The notes: a model not told the origin generated them from the sequence alone. Shown: positions 18,283-26,700, numbered from the stretch's first letter. The stretch is DNA of 64,000 nt from Demequina aurantiaca (GCF_000975135.1 NZ_BBRF01000002.1:1-64000), one strand, 5' to 3'. Numbers and translations are program-made.

Positions 18283-19233
18283 ATGATCACCGTCTCCGTC
18301 CCGTACCCAGCCATTGCCGATGCCCTGGGGGACGTTGGCCCCGACGCTCGGGTGGTGGTGTGGGACCCAAGTGTCGACGACGTAGAGCCTGCTGAACGCG
18401 ACGCCATTAACGTCGTGTGCGTCCCACACTTCAAGGGCGGGCGCACGCTCTATTCGCGGATCGCCCAGTGCTCCAAGGTCTCGCTGATTCAGATTGCATC
18501 GGCGGGCTACGAGCATGCAGCCCCCTTTGTTCCTGCAGGCGTGTCGCTCGCGAACGCCAGGGGAGTGCACGACACTCGAACGGCGGAGTTCGCGATCACC
18601 CTGGCGCTCGCGAGCCAGCGCCGCATGGTCGAGATTGTCAACGCCCAGCAGCGAGGCGAGTGGCTGCCGTTCAAGGTGGACCCCTCGCTCGCGGACCGCA
18701 AGGCGCTGGTGGTGGGGTATGGCAGCATCGGCGCCGCGATTGGTTCGCGCCTGCGGGCGATGGAGGTGGACGTGGAAGGCGTGGCCACCAGGGCGCGCAC
18801 TGCGGAAGACGGCACCACGGTGCACGCGATCGCAGATGTGATCTCGGTCTTGCCCACTGCAGAGCTCGTTTTTCTCGTCACGCCACACAATGACGCGACG
18901 CACCACCTCGTGAACGCCGAGTTCCTCGCCGCGATGCCCGACAACGCCTTGCTGGTCAACGTGGGTCGGGGAGCCTGCGTGGACACGGATGCCCTCGTCG
19001 TTGCGCTCGAGACTGGCCGCATTCGCGCGGCGCTCGACGTCACCGATCCGGAGCCGCTGCCCGAGGGGCACCCCCTGTGGTCCGCGCCGAACGTGATCGT
19101 CGCCCCGCACGTCGCTGGCAATACGGAACTGACCAACAGGCGCTATACGGACATGGTTCGGGCCCAGATCAACGCCCTTCGCGCGGGCACCGAGCCGATC
19201 AACCTCGTGATGACGGGGTCCACAACCTACTAG
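18283..19233 (+). CDS. NAD-dependent 2-hydroxyacid dehydrogenase
   Basis: A 316-residue D-isomer-specific 2-hydroxyacid dehydrogenase. It has the Rossmann motif VVGYGSIGAAIGSRL, the catalytic Arg region (VNVGRGACVD) and the catalytic His in APHVAGN. The start is one of two adjacent ATG codons (18280 or 18283); the longer open frame upstream runs through the hairpin and is not protein-like. Substrate (glyoxylate/hydroxypyruvate, phosphoglycerate or other) cannot be decided. It converges with the DUF1801 gene with only 9 nt between. Confidence 0.88.
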   Translation: MITVSVPYPAIADALGDVGPDARVVVWDPSVDDVEPAERDAINVVCVPHFKGGRTLYSRIAQCSKVSLIQIASAGYEHAAPFVPAGVSLANARGVHDTRTAEFAITLALASQRRMVEIVNAQQRGEWLPFKVDPSLADRKALVVGYGSIGAAIGSRLRAMEVDVEGVATRARTAEDGTTVHAIADVISVLPTAELVFLVTPHNDATHHLVNAEFLAAMPDNALLVNVGRGACVDTDALVVALETGRIRAALDVTDPEPLPEGHPLWSAPNVIVAPHVAGNTELTNRRYTDMVRAQINALRAGTEPINLVMTGSTTY

Positions 19234-19242
19234 GCGGGCTCG

Positions 19243-19614
19243 CTAGTGGTTAGTGAGCGACTCCTCGCGCAGGGCGATCCACGCGCGGATGATCTCCTCA
19301 AGTTCGTCGCGCCGCTCCTCGGCTTCGGCAATCGAGACAATCTTCATGGCACGTGCCTCCGTTCCTTGGCCCTGCAAGTGGGGGAAGTTTCCGGGGATGA
19401 GTGCGCCCTGGTGGAACATGAGCGTCGCGTAGTTCATGGACTTGGGGTAGAAGCTAGCGAGATTGCCCTCGTACATGAAGGTAGGGGCCTGCCACTTAAT
19501 GTCCTCGGTGATGCGGTCATCAGCCGCGAGGATCATGTGACGGATTCGCTGGACGACTTCCTTCATCGGATTGTCGTAGGCGGCCATCCACGCATCGACG
19601 CTTTCATGTGACAT
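19243..19614 (-). CDS. DUF1801 family protein
   Basis: A 123-residue protein matching the DUF1801/YdhG-like family (MILAADDRITEDIKWQAPTFMYEGN, then KIVSIAEAEERRDELEEIIRAWIALR). The family is small, soluble and of unknown biochemical function; members occur as single genes in many soil bacteria. Nothing in the neighbourhood suggests a partner. Confidence 0.82.
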   Translation of the reverse strand: MSHESVDAWMAAYDNPMKEVVQRIRHMILAADDRITEDIKWQAPTFMYEGNLASFYPKSMNYATLMFHQGALIPGNFPHLQGQGTEARAMKIVSIAEAEERRDELEEIIRAWIALREESLTNH

Positions 19615-19653
19615 ACGTCACACCATACGCTCACGTGTTGCAATTTTCTTGGC

Positions 19654-21006
19654 TTATTCTCGCGAAGCCTTCAGCGTGTCGAGCGTCGCGAGCCGCTCGA
19701 CGGCGTGGTCGACTATGGGCTCGGGGTAGGCGGGGGTGTCGAGGTCCGGGATCCAGCGCCGGACGTACTGGTGGTCCGGATCGAACTTCTCCAATTGAGT
19801 GGTCGGGTTGAATACCCGGAAGAACGGCGAGGCGTCCCGCCCGGTGCCCGCGACCCATTGCCAGTTCAGTTGGTTCTGCGCATGGTCGTAGTCCAGCAGT
19901 GCGCGTCGAAAGTAGTCGGCTCCTCGCTGCCATGGCAGGTGCAGGTCCTTGACGAGGAAACTGGCGACGACCATGCGCACGCGGTTGTGCATGGTGCCTG
20001 TCGCCCTCAGCTCCCGCATGCCCGCGTCGACCAGCGGATAGCCGGTGAGTCCCTCGCGCCACGCGACGAACGCGGCATCGGCCTCCTTGCCTGTGTTCCA
20101 GGCGTCGTCCGCGAGGACTGGCTTGAGGGACTCGCGGCGTGCTGCGGGGTAGTGCCACAGCACGTCCGCATGGAACTCACGCCAGGCAATTTCGGACTCG
20201 TAGACGCGCGCCGATGCCGTGGCGTCCCGGGCGGTCCAGTCCAGAATGGTGCGGGGATGGATCTGGCCATAGGCGAGTGGAACCGACAGACTCGAGGTTC
20301 CGTTGGCGGCGGGGAGGTCGCGCGTGGAGTCGTAGTCATCCAGGCGGGCCTCGGCAAAGTGCCGCGCGTCGGCGAGTACCCGTTCCTCACGGAACTCTCG
20401 CTGCGGCGAGACTAAGTCGGTGCTGTCGCCATGGGCCGCGTACAGGTCCAGGCTCACGTCCGATGCCGTGGTGACGAAGGCGCCGGGATCCGCCTTGGGG
20501 TGAGGCGCGTCCCAGCCGTGATCGCGCCACGCGTTTCGAAACGGGGTAAAGACCTTGTACTCGGTGCCGTCGCCCTTCGTGACGATGCCGGGGTCTACGG
20601 CGTAAGGCGACCCTGCGAATCGGAGTTCGCGTCCGTCGGCCTGCAGCGCCTCACGCACCTGATCTTGTTCCGCGACGCCGGCGGGAGAGAACTCTCGCGC
20701 GGCCCACACCGTACGGGCGTCGTGCTCGCGCGCGGTGGCCAGGACGGCATCGGCCGCGGTAGCCTTGCGAACCCCCAAGGTGCCGCCGATGTCCTGGTTG
20801 AGGCTCCAGAGCACGCGTGCCAGATGAGCGACGCGGCGCCCCGACCAAAAATGCAGTGCGGGCACCCACGCGAACACGGCGGCGACGGGGCCAGCCGCTT
20901 GTGCGTGAAGTAGGGCGGGGTTGTCGTACAGGCGAGCGTCGCGCCGTACCCACCACACGGCCGATGCGGGGGCGGGGGCGGAACGAGTAGCGGCATCGGC
21001 GGTCAT
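19654..21006 (-). CDS. phr: Deoxyribodipyrimidine photo-lyase
   Basis: A 450-residue class I photolyase that uses FAD and light to split pyrimidine dimers. The N-terminal antenna-binding domain starts with VWWVRRDARLYDNPAL; the C-terminal FAD domain contains WREFHADVLWHYP, TGYPLVDAGMREL, the HNRVRM(V)VASFLVKDL core and DYDHAQNQLNWQW. A TTG start at 21033 would add nine residues; ATG 21006 is preferred because it has AAGG just upstream. It follows the MerR/TipAS gene on the same strand after 200 nt of repeat-rich DNA. Known family function; specific role as CPD photolyase is inferred from length and motifs. Confidence 0.92.
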   Translation of the reverse strand: MTADAATRSAPAPASAVWWVRRDARLYDNPALLHAQAAGPVAAVFAWVPALHFWSGRRVAHLARVLWSLNQDIGGTLGVRKATAADAVLATAREHDARTVWAAREFSPAGVAEQDQVREALQADGRELRFAGSPYAVDPGIVTKGDGTEYKVFTPFRNAWRDHGWDAPHPKADPGAFVTTASDVSLDLYAAHGDSTDLVSPQREFREERVLADARHFAEARLDDYDSTRDLPAANGTSSLSVPLAYGQIHPRTILDWTARDATASARVYESEIAWREFHADVLWHYPAARRESLKPVLADDAWNTGKEADAAFVAWREGLTGYPLVDAGMRELRATGTMHNRVRMVVASFLVKDLHLPWQRGADYFRRALLDYDHAQNQLNWQWVAGTGRDASPFFRVFNPTTQLEKFDPDHQYVRRWIPDLDTPAYPEPIVDHAVERLATLDTLKASRE

Positions 21007-21048
21007 GGCCTTGGAAACCACGGGGAAGTCCAACCTGTTCCCGCGCGC

Positions 21049-21144
21049 GTCCCGTCGTGAAGGGGGCTCCGCGCATCGTCCTTCCTGAGCGCGCGAAAAT
21101 CCCGTCCCGAAGGGCGATAACGAGATCGTCCTTCACGACGGGAC
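21049..21144. repeat. 15-bp inverted repeat with overlapping alternative stems upstream of phr
   Basis: Arms GTCCCGTCGTGAAGG (21049-21063) and exact reverse complement (21130-21144), 66 nt apart. Inside are CCCGTCCC (21101-21108) able to pair with GGGACGGG (21140-21147), a stem GAAGG-CGAT/ATCG-CCTTC, and a direct repeat ATCGTCCTTC. These stems exclude each other. The region is in the upstream region of the photolyase gene on the minus strand. Confidence 0.75.
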
Positions 21145-21232
21145 GGGACGGGGTGGGGCTCGGGTAGGACTGGGCTAGGCAAGACCGGGCTGGGTAGAGG
21201 CGCAGGAGATGTGCACGAGAAGCGCCGGTGAG

Positions 21233-22000
21233 TTAATCAAGCTGCTGCTTGGCGTACTCCGCCATCGCGTCGCGCAGGAACTCCGCGGTGCCCGCGCCGT
21301 ACTTGTCGTAGCTCGCGCGGAAGCGCTCATCGTCCACATACATCTGGCCGAGTCCCGTGTACGACTCCGCGTTGGGCGTCCACAGCCGACTCACCCACGC
21401 GAAGTGGCGACCCACAATTTCCTGCGCCGATGCTCCGGCTGGGTCCGCGCCGGACGACGCCAAGGCGGCGATCGCCTCGGAGATGGCCTCATGCTCAGCG
21501 AGGTGTGCACTCTGCGCGTCGGGGCCGAGGTCGCGCCACTGTGTGTAGGCGCGGTCGACCACAGGCGCGCCCCAGCGCTCGCGGGCCTCGGGGGCGTACT
21601 TGTCGTGGTCAAAGCCATTGAGGATGTCGTCGGACGTCATGGCTACTCCTTGTTCTAGGGATTCGATGGTGTTGGCGACGGTGGCGGCGAGGGTCGCGAA
21701 GCGGTCGCGTTCCCGCTCCAGCCCGCGTCGGTGTTCGCGCAACAGTGCGATGGTGGTGGCTTCGTCGTCCGTGTCGACGATGCTCTGGATGGTGGGCAGG
21801 GGGGTGCCGAGCTCGCGCAGTACCAGGATGTGTTGCAGGCGCAGGAGCTCGGCCTGCCCGTAGTGACGCCGGCCGTCGTGTCCGGTCCGCGCCGGGGGCA
21901 GCAGGCCGATCGCGTCGTAGTGGCGCAACGTGCGGCTGGTGACGCCGCTGATGCGGGACACTGCCGCGATATCGAGTTCCGACTCCTCTAGAGTGCTCAT
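21233..22000 (-). CDS. MerR-family regulator with TipAS-like antibiotic-recognition domain
   Basis: A 255-residue regulator. Residues 11-80 form a MerR winged helix-turn-helix (AAVSRISGVTSRTLRHYDAIGLLPP), followed by a coiled dimerisation helix and a C-terminal TipAS-type domain (about 115-255; ERWGAPVVDRAYTQW, HFAWVSRLWTPNAESYTGLGQMYVDDERF), the helical fold that binds thiopeptides in Streptomyces TipAL. Its promoter shows a 19-nt spacer and a palindrome, typical of MerR control, so it probably activates its own gene. Target genes beyond itself are not certain; a second copy of its operator lies before ilvD. Confidence 0.9.
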   Translation of the reverse strand: MSTLEESELDIAAVSRISGVTSRTLRHYDAIGLLPPARTGHDGRRHYGQAELLRLQHILVLRELGTPLPTIQSIVDTDDEATTIALLREHRRGLERERDRFATLAATVANTIESLEQGVAMTSDDILNGFDHDKYAPEARERWGAPVVDRAYTQWRDLGPDAQSAHLAEHEAISEAIAALASSGADPAGASAQEIVGRHFAWVSRLWTPNAESYTGLGQMYVDDERFRASYDKYGAGTAEFLRDAMAEYAKQQLD

Positions 22001-22006
22001 GGTGAC

Positions 22007-22037
22007 AGCCTAGAAGTTGACGTTGCGTCAATGTCAA
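22007..22037 (-). promoter_or_regulatory. MerR-type promoter of the TipAS-like regulator gene
   Basis: On the minus strand TTGACA (22032-22037) and TAGGCT (22007-22012) are separated by 19 nt, the long spacer characteristic of MerR-activated promoters. The spacer contains the palindrome TTGACGCAACGTCAA (22017-22031). The -10 box is only 6 nt from the ATG at 22000, so the mRNA is probably leaderless. Confidence 0.75.
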
Positions 22038-22080
22038 GTATCAGTGAGGTCTCAGTCGATCAATTCGCTTGCGCGACGAT

Positions 22081-22096
22081 ACTTAATCGATTTAGT
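22081..22096 (+). promoter_or_regulatory. LacI-type operator upstream of the GH5 gene
   Basis: ACTTAATCGATTTAGT is a near-perfect 16-bp palindrome centred on CG, in the style of LacI-family operators, about 65 nt upstream of the GH5 start. A related sequence ACTTAATCGTTATAGT occurs at 22182-22197 inside the signal-peptide codons. The regulator is not adjacent; one of the LacI proteins of the window is a candidate. Confidence 0.5.
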
Positions 22097-22159
22097 ATGG
22101 CCACACCTCGGACCAAGTGACCGGGGAGTCAATGACGACACCACTGCAAGGGGAATCCA

Positions 22160-24262
22160 ATGGGACGACTGCAAGCAAAGCACTTAATCGTTATAGTTGC
22201 GGGCGTCGCGCTCGCGAGTATTGCGATACCGGCGGCGGCACAGCCAAGCGCCGGTATAGGACTCGGCAACGACGCGAGCCATGCCTCGGATTGGCGAGAC
22301 GGAGCCCACGGGTGGGCATCGGTGAAGGACTGGTGGAACAACCGCAAGGACAAAGCTCCGCTCGAGGATCAGTTTGTCGACACGCGCAAGAACAGCTTCA
22401 CGCTCGGAGGCAAGCCGTACGGGGTGGTCGGTTCAAACAACTATTACCCGATGTACGAATCGGAGGCGATGACCGATGCGCTGTTTGAGAAGGCGGCCGA
22501 TTCTGACTTCAACACGATGCGCGTGTGGGGATTCTTCGCGGTTGGCTCGCCCGGTGGGGGTGATAAGCCCACGGTGACGGATTCAGATAAGGGCGTCTAC
22601 TTCGAGTACTGGGACGATGCCGCGGGCGCGCCTGCGTACAACGATGGCGCCAACGGACTCGAGAAGCTTGACTACGTGGTGGCGAAGGCCAAGGAGGAGG
22701 GGCTAAGGCTGGTGCTGCCGCTGTCCAATAACTGGACTGCATTTGGTGGAATCGATCAGTACAACGCGTGGGCCGGCAATGACTATCACTCCGATTTCTA
22801 CACGGATCCGCAGACCCGTCAGTGGTACAAGGACTGGGTCGATCACCTGCTTCACCGCGTCAACACCTACACGGGCGTGGCGTACAAGGATGAGCCCGCG
22901 ATCATGGCGTGGGAGCTCGCGAACGAGCCGCGATGCATCGGCGATGGTGGACCAGCCGACGGCTCGTGGGGTAACGGCAACTTCCCGCGCGACCCTAGCT
23001 GCAGCGCGGACACGCTACTGCCGTGGGTGACGGAGATGTCGAGCTACATCAAGTCGATCGACTCCAACCACCTCGTCGCTACCGGCGACGAAGGATTCCT
23101 TGATCAGTCCGGGACCGACGACTGGGCCTACGACGGCACGGACGGAGTGGACTCGAAGGCGTTCGCCCAGGTCGACTCAATCGACTACCTGTCCTTTCAT
23201 CTCTACCCCGACTCATGGGACAAGGATGCCGCGTGGGGCACGCAGTGGATCAAGGACCACAACACCATCGCGAAGCAGATCAAGAAGCCTGCACTGATGG
23301 GAGAGTTTGGGTGGACGGACAAGTCCACGCGCAACACTGTCTACAAGGAGTGGCTCGATGCGTCCTTGAAGACGAAGGGCGCAGGCTCTCTCTACTGGAT
23401 TCTGAGTGACGAGCGCGATGACGGGAGTCTGTACCCCGACTACGACGGCTTTACCGTCTATTGCCCAGGCCCCGTCTGCACCACCATCGGAAACTACGGA
23501 AAGCAGCTCGCGCATTACGGCTTCGGAACATTCGCACCGGTGGCCGACCACGATGCCGTGACGGTTCAGTTCGGCGAGTCTGCCACGGTCAACCTAGTTG
23601 CCAACGACATTTCGTACTCGGCCAAGATTCAGTCCAGCACGGTCGACCTCGACGCGTCTAAGCGAGGTGTGCAACGTTCGGTGGCGGTCGCCGGTGGCAC
23701 TGCGTCGGTGGATTCACGGGGCGTCGTGACGGTGGTTCCCGACGCTGACTATTCGGGCAAGGTCGTGGTTCCCTACACGGTGCGCGACAACTGGTACCGC
23801 ACGTCCAACACTGCGAACCTCACGGTGACGGTGCTGCCGGACCCGAATGCCTCGGTAGTCATCGATGACTTTGACGCCGATGCCGAGGGCTGGTCTTGTG
23901 ATGGAACCGGATCGGTCGCATCGGTCAACGGTCAGGGTGTCTTCACCAATGACACTGGTGACTGGGCCTGGTGCCTGAACACGCTGCCCGCGGCGCTCGA
24001 CCTGAGCGATAAGGACTCGGTGACCATCGACTTTGTGGGCACTGATTCGGGAGTGAACCCCGAATTCGCGTTCAAGGTGGGAGCTGGCTGGGAATGGTGC
24101 CAGGTGGCTCCGATCTCAGGCACCTGGAACACGCCGCGCGAGGTGACCGTGGACCTATCCGCGTTCACCGGGTCGTGTGCCGACGGGTTGAACGATGTTC
24201 ACGCCATCGGCATGGGAATGCAGGCGGGCGTACACACGTACGACAACCTCAAGGCCAACTAG
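22160..24262 (+). CDS. Secreted GH5 beta-mannanase-like endoglycosidase
   Basis: A 700-residue secreted protein. A Sec signal peptide covers about residues 1-28 (basic start, hydrophobic core, cleavage near AAAQ). The GH5 barrel follows to about residue 455, with acid/base Glu256 in WELANEP and nucleophile Glu382 in LMGEFGW. Residues about 465-565 form an Ig/cadherin-like module (VADHDAVTVQFG to ANLTVTV), and residues about 572-700 a beta-rich C-terminal module that resembles a carbohydrate-binding module. The motif set fits family 5 mannanases better than cellulases, but the substrate is inferred. It is the only clearly secreted glycosidase of the window and is not linked to a transporter gene. 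Confidence 0.88.
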   Translation: MGRLQAKHLIVIVAGVALASIAIPAAAQPSAGIGLGNDASHASDWRDGAHGWASVKDWWNNRKDKAPLEDQFVDTRKNSFTLGGKPYGVVGSNNYYPMYESEAMTDALFEKAADSDFNTMRVWGFFAVGSPGGGDKPTVTDSDKGVYFEYWDDAAGAPAYNDGANGLEKLDYVVAKAKEEGLRLVLPLSNNWTAFGGIDQYNAWAGNDYHSDFYTDPQTRQWYKDWVDHLLHRVNTYTGVAYKDEPAIMAWELANEPRCIGDGGPADGSWGNGNFPRDPSCSADTLLPWVTEMSSYIKSIDSNHLVATGDEGFLDQSGTDDWAYDGTDGVDSKAFAQVDSIDYLSFHLYPDSWDKDAAWGTQWIKDHNTIAKQIKKPALMGEFGWTDKSTRNTVYKEWLDASLKTKGAGSLYWILSDERDDGSLYPDYDGFTVYCPGPVCTTIGNYGKQLAHYGFGTFAPVADHDAVTVQFGESATVNLVANDISYSAKIQSSTVDLDASKRGVQRSVAVAGGTASVDSRGVVTVVPDADYSGKVVVPYTVRDNWYRTSNTANLTVTVLPDPNASVVIDDFDADAEGWSCDGTGSVASVNGQGVFTNDTGDWAWCLNTLPAALDLSDKDSVTIDFVGTDSGVNPEFAFKVGAGWEWCQVAPISGTWNTPREVTVDLSAFTGSCADGLNDVHAIGMGMQAGVHTYDNLKAN

Positions 24263-24291
24263 AAGCAACGCGCTGGTGACCCGCAGGGGCG

Positions 24292-24316
24292 GGGGAGGGC
24301 TCTCTCTGCTCTCCCC
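24292..24316 (+). terminator. Stem-loop after the GH5 gene
   Basis: GGGGAGGGC and GCTCTCCCC can form a 9-bp stem (one G-U pair) around a 7-nt loop 29 nt after the GH5 stop. No T tract follows, so it may be a weak or factor-assisted terminator. Confidence 0.4.
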
Positions 24317-24347
24317 GCTCCTGTGGCACGTCGGCGTGGCAACAAAG

Positions 24348-24362
24348 TTGACGTAGCGTCAA
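24348..24362. promoter_or_regulatory. Second copy of the MerR-type operator, upstream of ilvD
   Basis: TTGACGTAGCGTCAA is the same palindrome as at 22017-22031 apart from the central base, and the match extends to TTGACGTNGCGTCAATGT. It lies 110 nt before the ilvD start. No good -10 box with 19-nt spacing is seen on either strand here, so it may be a second binding site, a repression site or a relic. Confidence 0.5.
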
Positions 24363-24398
24363 TGTAAACCTCGCGCGCTAGGAGTGTTTTCCGCTCAA

Positions 24399-24420
24399 GC
24401 CGGCCGATGCATCGGCCGGC
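24399..24420. repeat. Perfect 22-bp palindrome made of two head-to-head GCCGATGC octamers
   Basis: The 22 nt from 24399 to 24420 read the same on both strands. The centre is GCCGATGCATCGGC, that is two overlapping copies of the octamer that is over-represented throughout the window, flanked by GCCG/CGGC. It lies between the MerR-type site and the ilvD promoter (possible -10 TAAACT at 24459-24464). Confidence 0.85.
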
Positions 24421-24471
24421 CTCAGCGCGTTCGTTGCCCGTGGCATCGGCGGAAGTCCTAAACTCTGGGGC

Positions 24472-26169
24472 ATGACTGAATTCGATATCAAGCCCCGCTC
24501 GCGTCAGGTCACGGATGGCATTGAAGCCACCGCCTCGCGAGGAATGCTCCGCGCAGTAGGAATGGGTGACGACGACTTCGCCAAGCCGCAGATCGGTATT
24601 GCGAGTTCGTGGAACGAGATCACTCCCTGCAACTTGTCGCTCCAGCGCCTCGCGCAGGCGTCCAAGCAGGGCGTTCACGCTGGCGGCGGCTACCCGCTCG
24701 AATTCGGCACCATCTCGGTGTCCGACGGCATCTCCATGGGCCACGAGGGCATGCACTACTCGCTGGTCTCGCGCGACATCATCGCGGACTCCGTCGAGGT
24801 GGTGATGCAGGCCGAGCGCCTCGACGGCTCGGTGCTCCTTGCCGGCTGCGACAAGTCGCTGCCCGGCATGCTGATGGCAGCGGCGCGACTCGACCTCGCC
24901 TCCGTGTTCCTGTACGCCGGATCGATCATGCCCGGCAACGTGACGCTTGAAGACGGCACCAGCAAGGACGTCACCGTTATTGACGCGTTCGAGGCCGTGG
25001 GCGCGTGCGCCGCGGGACTGATGTCCGAGGCCGACCGCCTCGCCATCGAGAAGGCGATTTGCCCCGGCGAGGGTGCGTGTGGCGGAATGTTCACCGCCAA
25101 CACCATGGCCTCCGTAGGAGAGGCGCTCGGAATGTCGATCCCTGGCTCCGCGTCGCCGCCCAGCCCCGACCGTCGACGCGACATGTACGCGCACAAGTCT
25201 GGTGAGGCAGTAGTCACTATGCTGCGCCAGGGCATCACAGCGCGGGACATCATGACCAAGCCCGCCTTCGAGAACGCGATCGCAGTGGTCATGGCCTTCG
25301 GTGGCTCGACCAATGCTGTTCTTCACTTGCTGGCCATCGCGAAGGAGGCTGACGTGGACCTTACGCTCGCTGACTTCTCCCGCATCGCCGACCAGGTCCC
25401 GCACCTGGGCGACCTCAAGCCCTTCGGTCAATTCGTGATGAACGACGTGGATCGCGTGGGCGGAGTCCCCGCCGTCATGAACACGCTGCTCGAGGCCGGC
25501 ATGATGAACGGCGACGTGATGACCGTGACCGGCAAGACGATGGCCGAGAACATGGAAGACCTCAAGCCCAACAAGATCGACGGGCGCGTGGTGCGGGCGC
25601 TGAACAACCCCATTCACAAGTCGGGCGGCATCACCATCCTGCACGGCTCGTTGGCTCCCGAGGGCGCCGTGGTGAAGTCGGCAGGATTCGACACGGATGT
25701 GTTCGAGGGCACCGCGCATGTCTTTGATGGCGAGCGCAAGGCTCTGGACGCCCTCACCGCCGGAGAGATCGTCGCTGGTGACGTGGTTGTCATTCGCTAC
25801 GAGGGTCCCAAGGGTGGACCTGGCATGCGCGAAATGCTGGCCATCACGGCTGCCATCAAGGGTGCGGGACTCGGCAAGGACGTGCTGCTGCTGACCGATG
25901 GCCGCTTCTCCGGAGGCACCACCGGACTGTGCGTCGGCCACGTTGCCCCCGAGGCCGTTGACGCCGGTCCCATCGCATTCATCAAGGACGGCGACAAGAT
26001 TACGCTCGACGTCGCGAACAAGACGCTCGACCTGCATGTCGACGAGGCGGAACTCGAGGCGCGCAAGGTGGGCTTCGAGCCGCCCGCGCCCAAGTACACG
26101 CGCGGCGTTCTCGCCAAGTACGCGAAGCTCGTGGGTTCGGCCTCGACCGGGGCAGTGGTTGGCTACTAG
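24472..26169 (+). CDS. ilvD: Dihydroxy-acid dehydratase
   Basis: A 565-residue IlvD that dehydrates 2,3-dihydroxy-isovalerate and -methylvalerate to the 2-keto acids, the third common step of valine and isoleucine synthesis. Iron-sulfur ligand cysteines are visible at about 53 (TPCNLS), 126 (AGCDKSLPG) and 203 (GEGACGGMF), and the C-terminal [21 protein letters not shown] motif is intact. Length is normal for the family. The -10 element TAAACT ends only 8 nt before the ATG, which suggests a leaderless mRNA. It is the first gene of the branched-chain amino acid region. Confidence 0.96.
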   Translation: MTEFDIKPRSRQVTDGIEATASRGMLRAVGMGDDDFAKPQIGIASSWNEITPCNLSLQRLAQASKQGVHAGGGYPLEFGTISVSDGISMGHEGMHYSLVSRDIIADSVEVVMQAERLDGSVLLAGCDKSLPGMLMAAARLDLASVFLYAGSIMPGNVTLEDGTSKDVTVIDAFEAVGACAAGLMSEADRLAIEKAICPGEGACGGMFTANTMASVGEALGMSIPGSASPPSPDRRRDMYAHKSGEAVVTMLRQGITARDIMTKPAFENAIAVVMAFGGSTNAVLHLLAIAKEADVDLTLADFSRIADQVPHLGDLKPFGQFVMNDVDRVGGVPAVMNTLLEAGMMNGDVMTVTGKTMAENMEDLKPNKIDGRVVRALNNPIHKSGGITILHGSLAPEGAVVKSAGFDTDVFEGTAHVFDGERKALDALTAGEIVAGDVVVIRYEGPKGGPGMREMLAITAAIKGAGLGKDVLLLTDGRFSGGTTGLCVGHVAPEAVDAGPIAFIKDGDKITLDVANKTLDLHVDEAELEARKVGFEPPAPKYTRGVLAKYAKLVGSASTGAVVGY

Positions 26170-26395
26170 CCAGCCTGATGGTGTGGGGCCGGAGCAGCGA
26201 GACGCGGCTCCGGAACTCGCCAGCCCGCACGCGTCCATCACGGGTATCCCGCGCTGGGCGCTCATTGTGGTGCCTTTCATCCTGGTCATCGTGGTGGTGG
26301 GCATCGGCTTTGCCATTGCCGGCGCGACCAGCATCGACGGCGGGCCCGGGTTTGCGACGCCCACACCGCGGGCGCCTGCCCCTGCCACGCCGTAG
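26159..26395 (+). CDS. Small single-membrane-segment protein, overlapping ilvD end
   Basis: A frame of up to 78 codons starts at TTG 26159, inside the last codons of ilvD, or at GTG 26183. It encodes a hydrophilic N-terminus, one strong membrane segment ([20 protein letters not shown]) and a short Pro/Ala-rich tail. Overlap with ilvD suggests translational coupling. No family is recognised and the gene is supported only by its composition and the membrane segment. Confidence 0.45.
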   Translation: MATSQPDGVGPEQRDAAPELASPHASITGIPRWALIVVPFILVIVVVGIGFAIAGATSIDGGPGFATPTPRAPAPATP

Positions 26396-26559
26396 GGCCC
26401 GAATGCAACATGAGGGTTGTTGACGGCACCCTTAGCGGCCACCAGGTTGCGTTGGGGCAATCTGGGGGAAGAGCTGCGAGGCGGGCTCAGCGAGTGATCA
26501 CTGGCGCTGTCTCATATTTTAAGACGGTGAGCCACGATGTGAGATTTCCGACCTGTGGC

Positions 26560-26588
26560 GTGACATTGCCCCCTCACGGGCGTACAGT
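26560..26588 (+). promoter_or_regulatory. Promoter of the ilvB leader
   Basis: GTGACA (26560-26565) and TACAGT (26583-26588) are 17 nt apart. The expected transcription start falls within one or two bases of the leader-peptide ATG at 26596, so the leader peptide is probably translated from a leaderless mRNA. A partly symmetrical site TCTCATATTTTAAGAC (26511-26526 region) about 40 nt further upstream may bind a regulator. Confidence 0.6.
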
Positions 26589-26595
26589 CGTCTAC

Positions 26596-26640
26596 ATGCA
26601 GACGACTCTCGTTCTAGTTATCGGGCGCGCGGACATTTAG
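26596..26640 (+). CDS. ilvB leader peptide (attenuator sensor)
   Basis: A 14-codon frame MQTTLVLVIGRADI ending in TAG. Six of 14 residues are Leu, Val or Ile and they are clustered (LVLVI), as in leader peptides that sense branched-chain aminoacyl-tRNAs in ilv operons. A 10-bp perfect stem GCGCGCGGAC (26625-26634) / GTCCGCGCGC (26657-26666) overlaps its end, so ribosome position would decide the fold of the following terminator. Confidence 0.85.
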   Translation: MQTTLVLVIGRADI

Positions 26641-26669
26641 TCCTCGACCCGGCATCGTCCGCGCGCATA

Positions 26670-26700
26670 CCCCGAAAGCCACTCCGGCTCAGGGGTTTTT
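26670..26700 (+). terminator. Rho-independent attenuator in front of ilvB
   Basis: CCCC...GCC-ACTCC-GGC...GGGG followed by TTTTT (26696-26700). It lies 29 nt after the leader-peptide stop and 58 nt before the ilvB start. With the leader peptide and the upstream 10-bp stem it forms a classical transcription-attenuation control region. Confidence 0.85.

Noticed and set aside
24292..24316. Strong intrinsic terminator after GH5
   Set aside because: The stem is good but there is no T tract, so only low confidence was given.
24259..26460. A 733-codon open frame on the minus strand opposite ilvD
   Set aside because: It mirrors the third-position GC bias of ilvD, has no family resemblance and an amino acid composition rich in His/Gly/Arg/Val typical of antisense frames.
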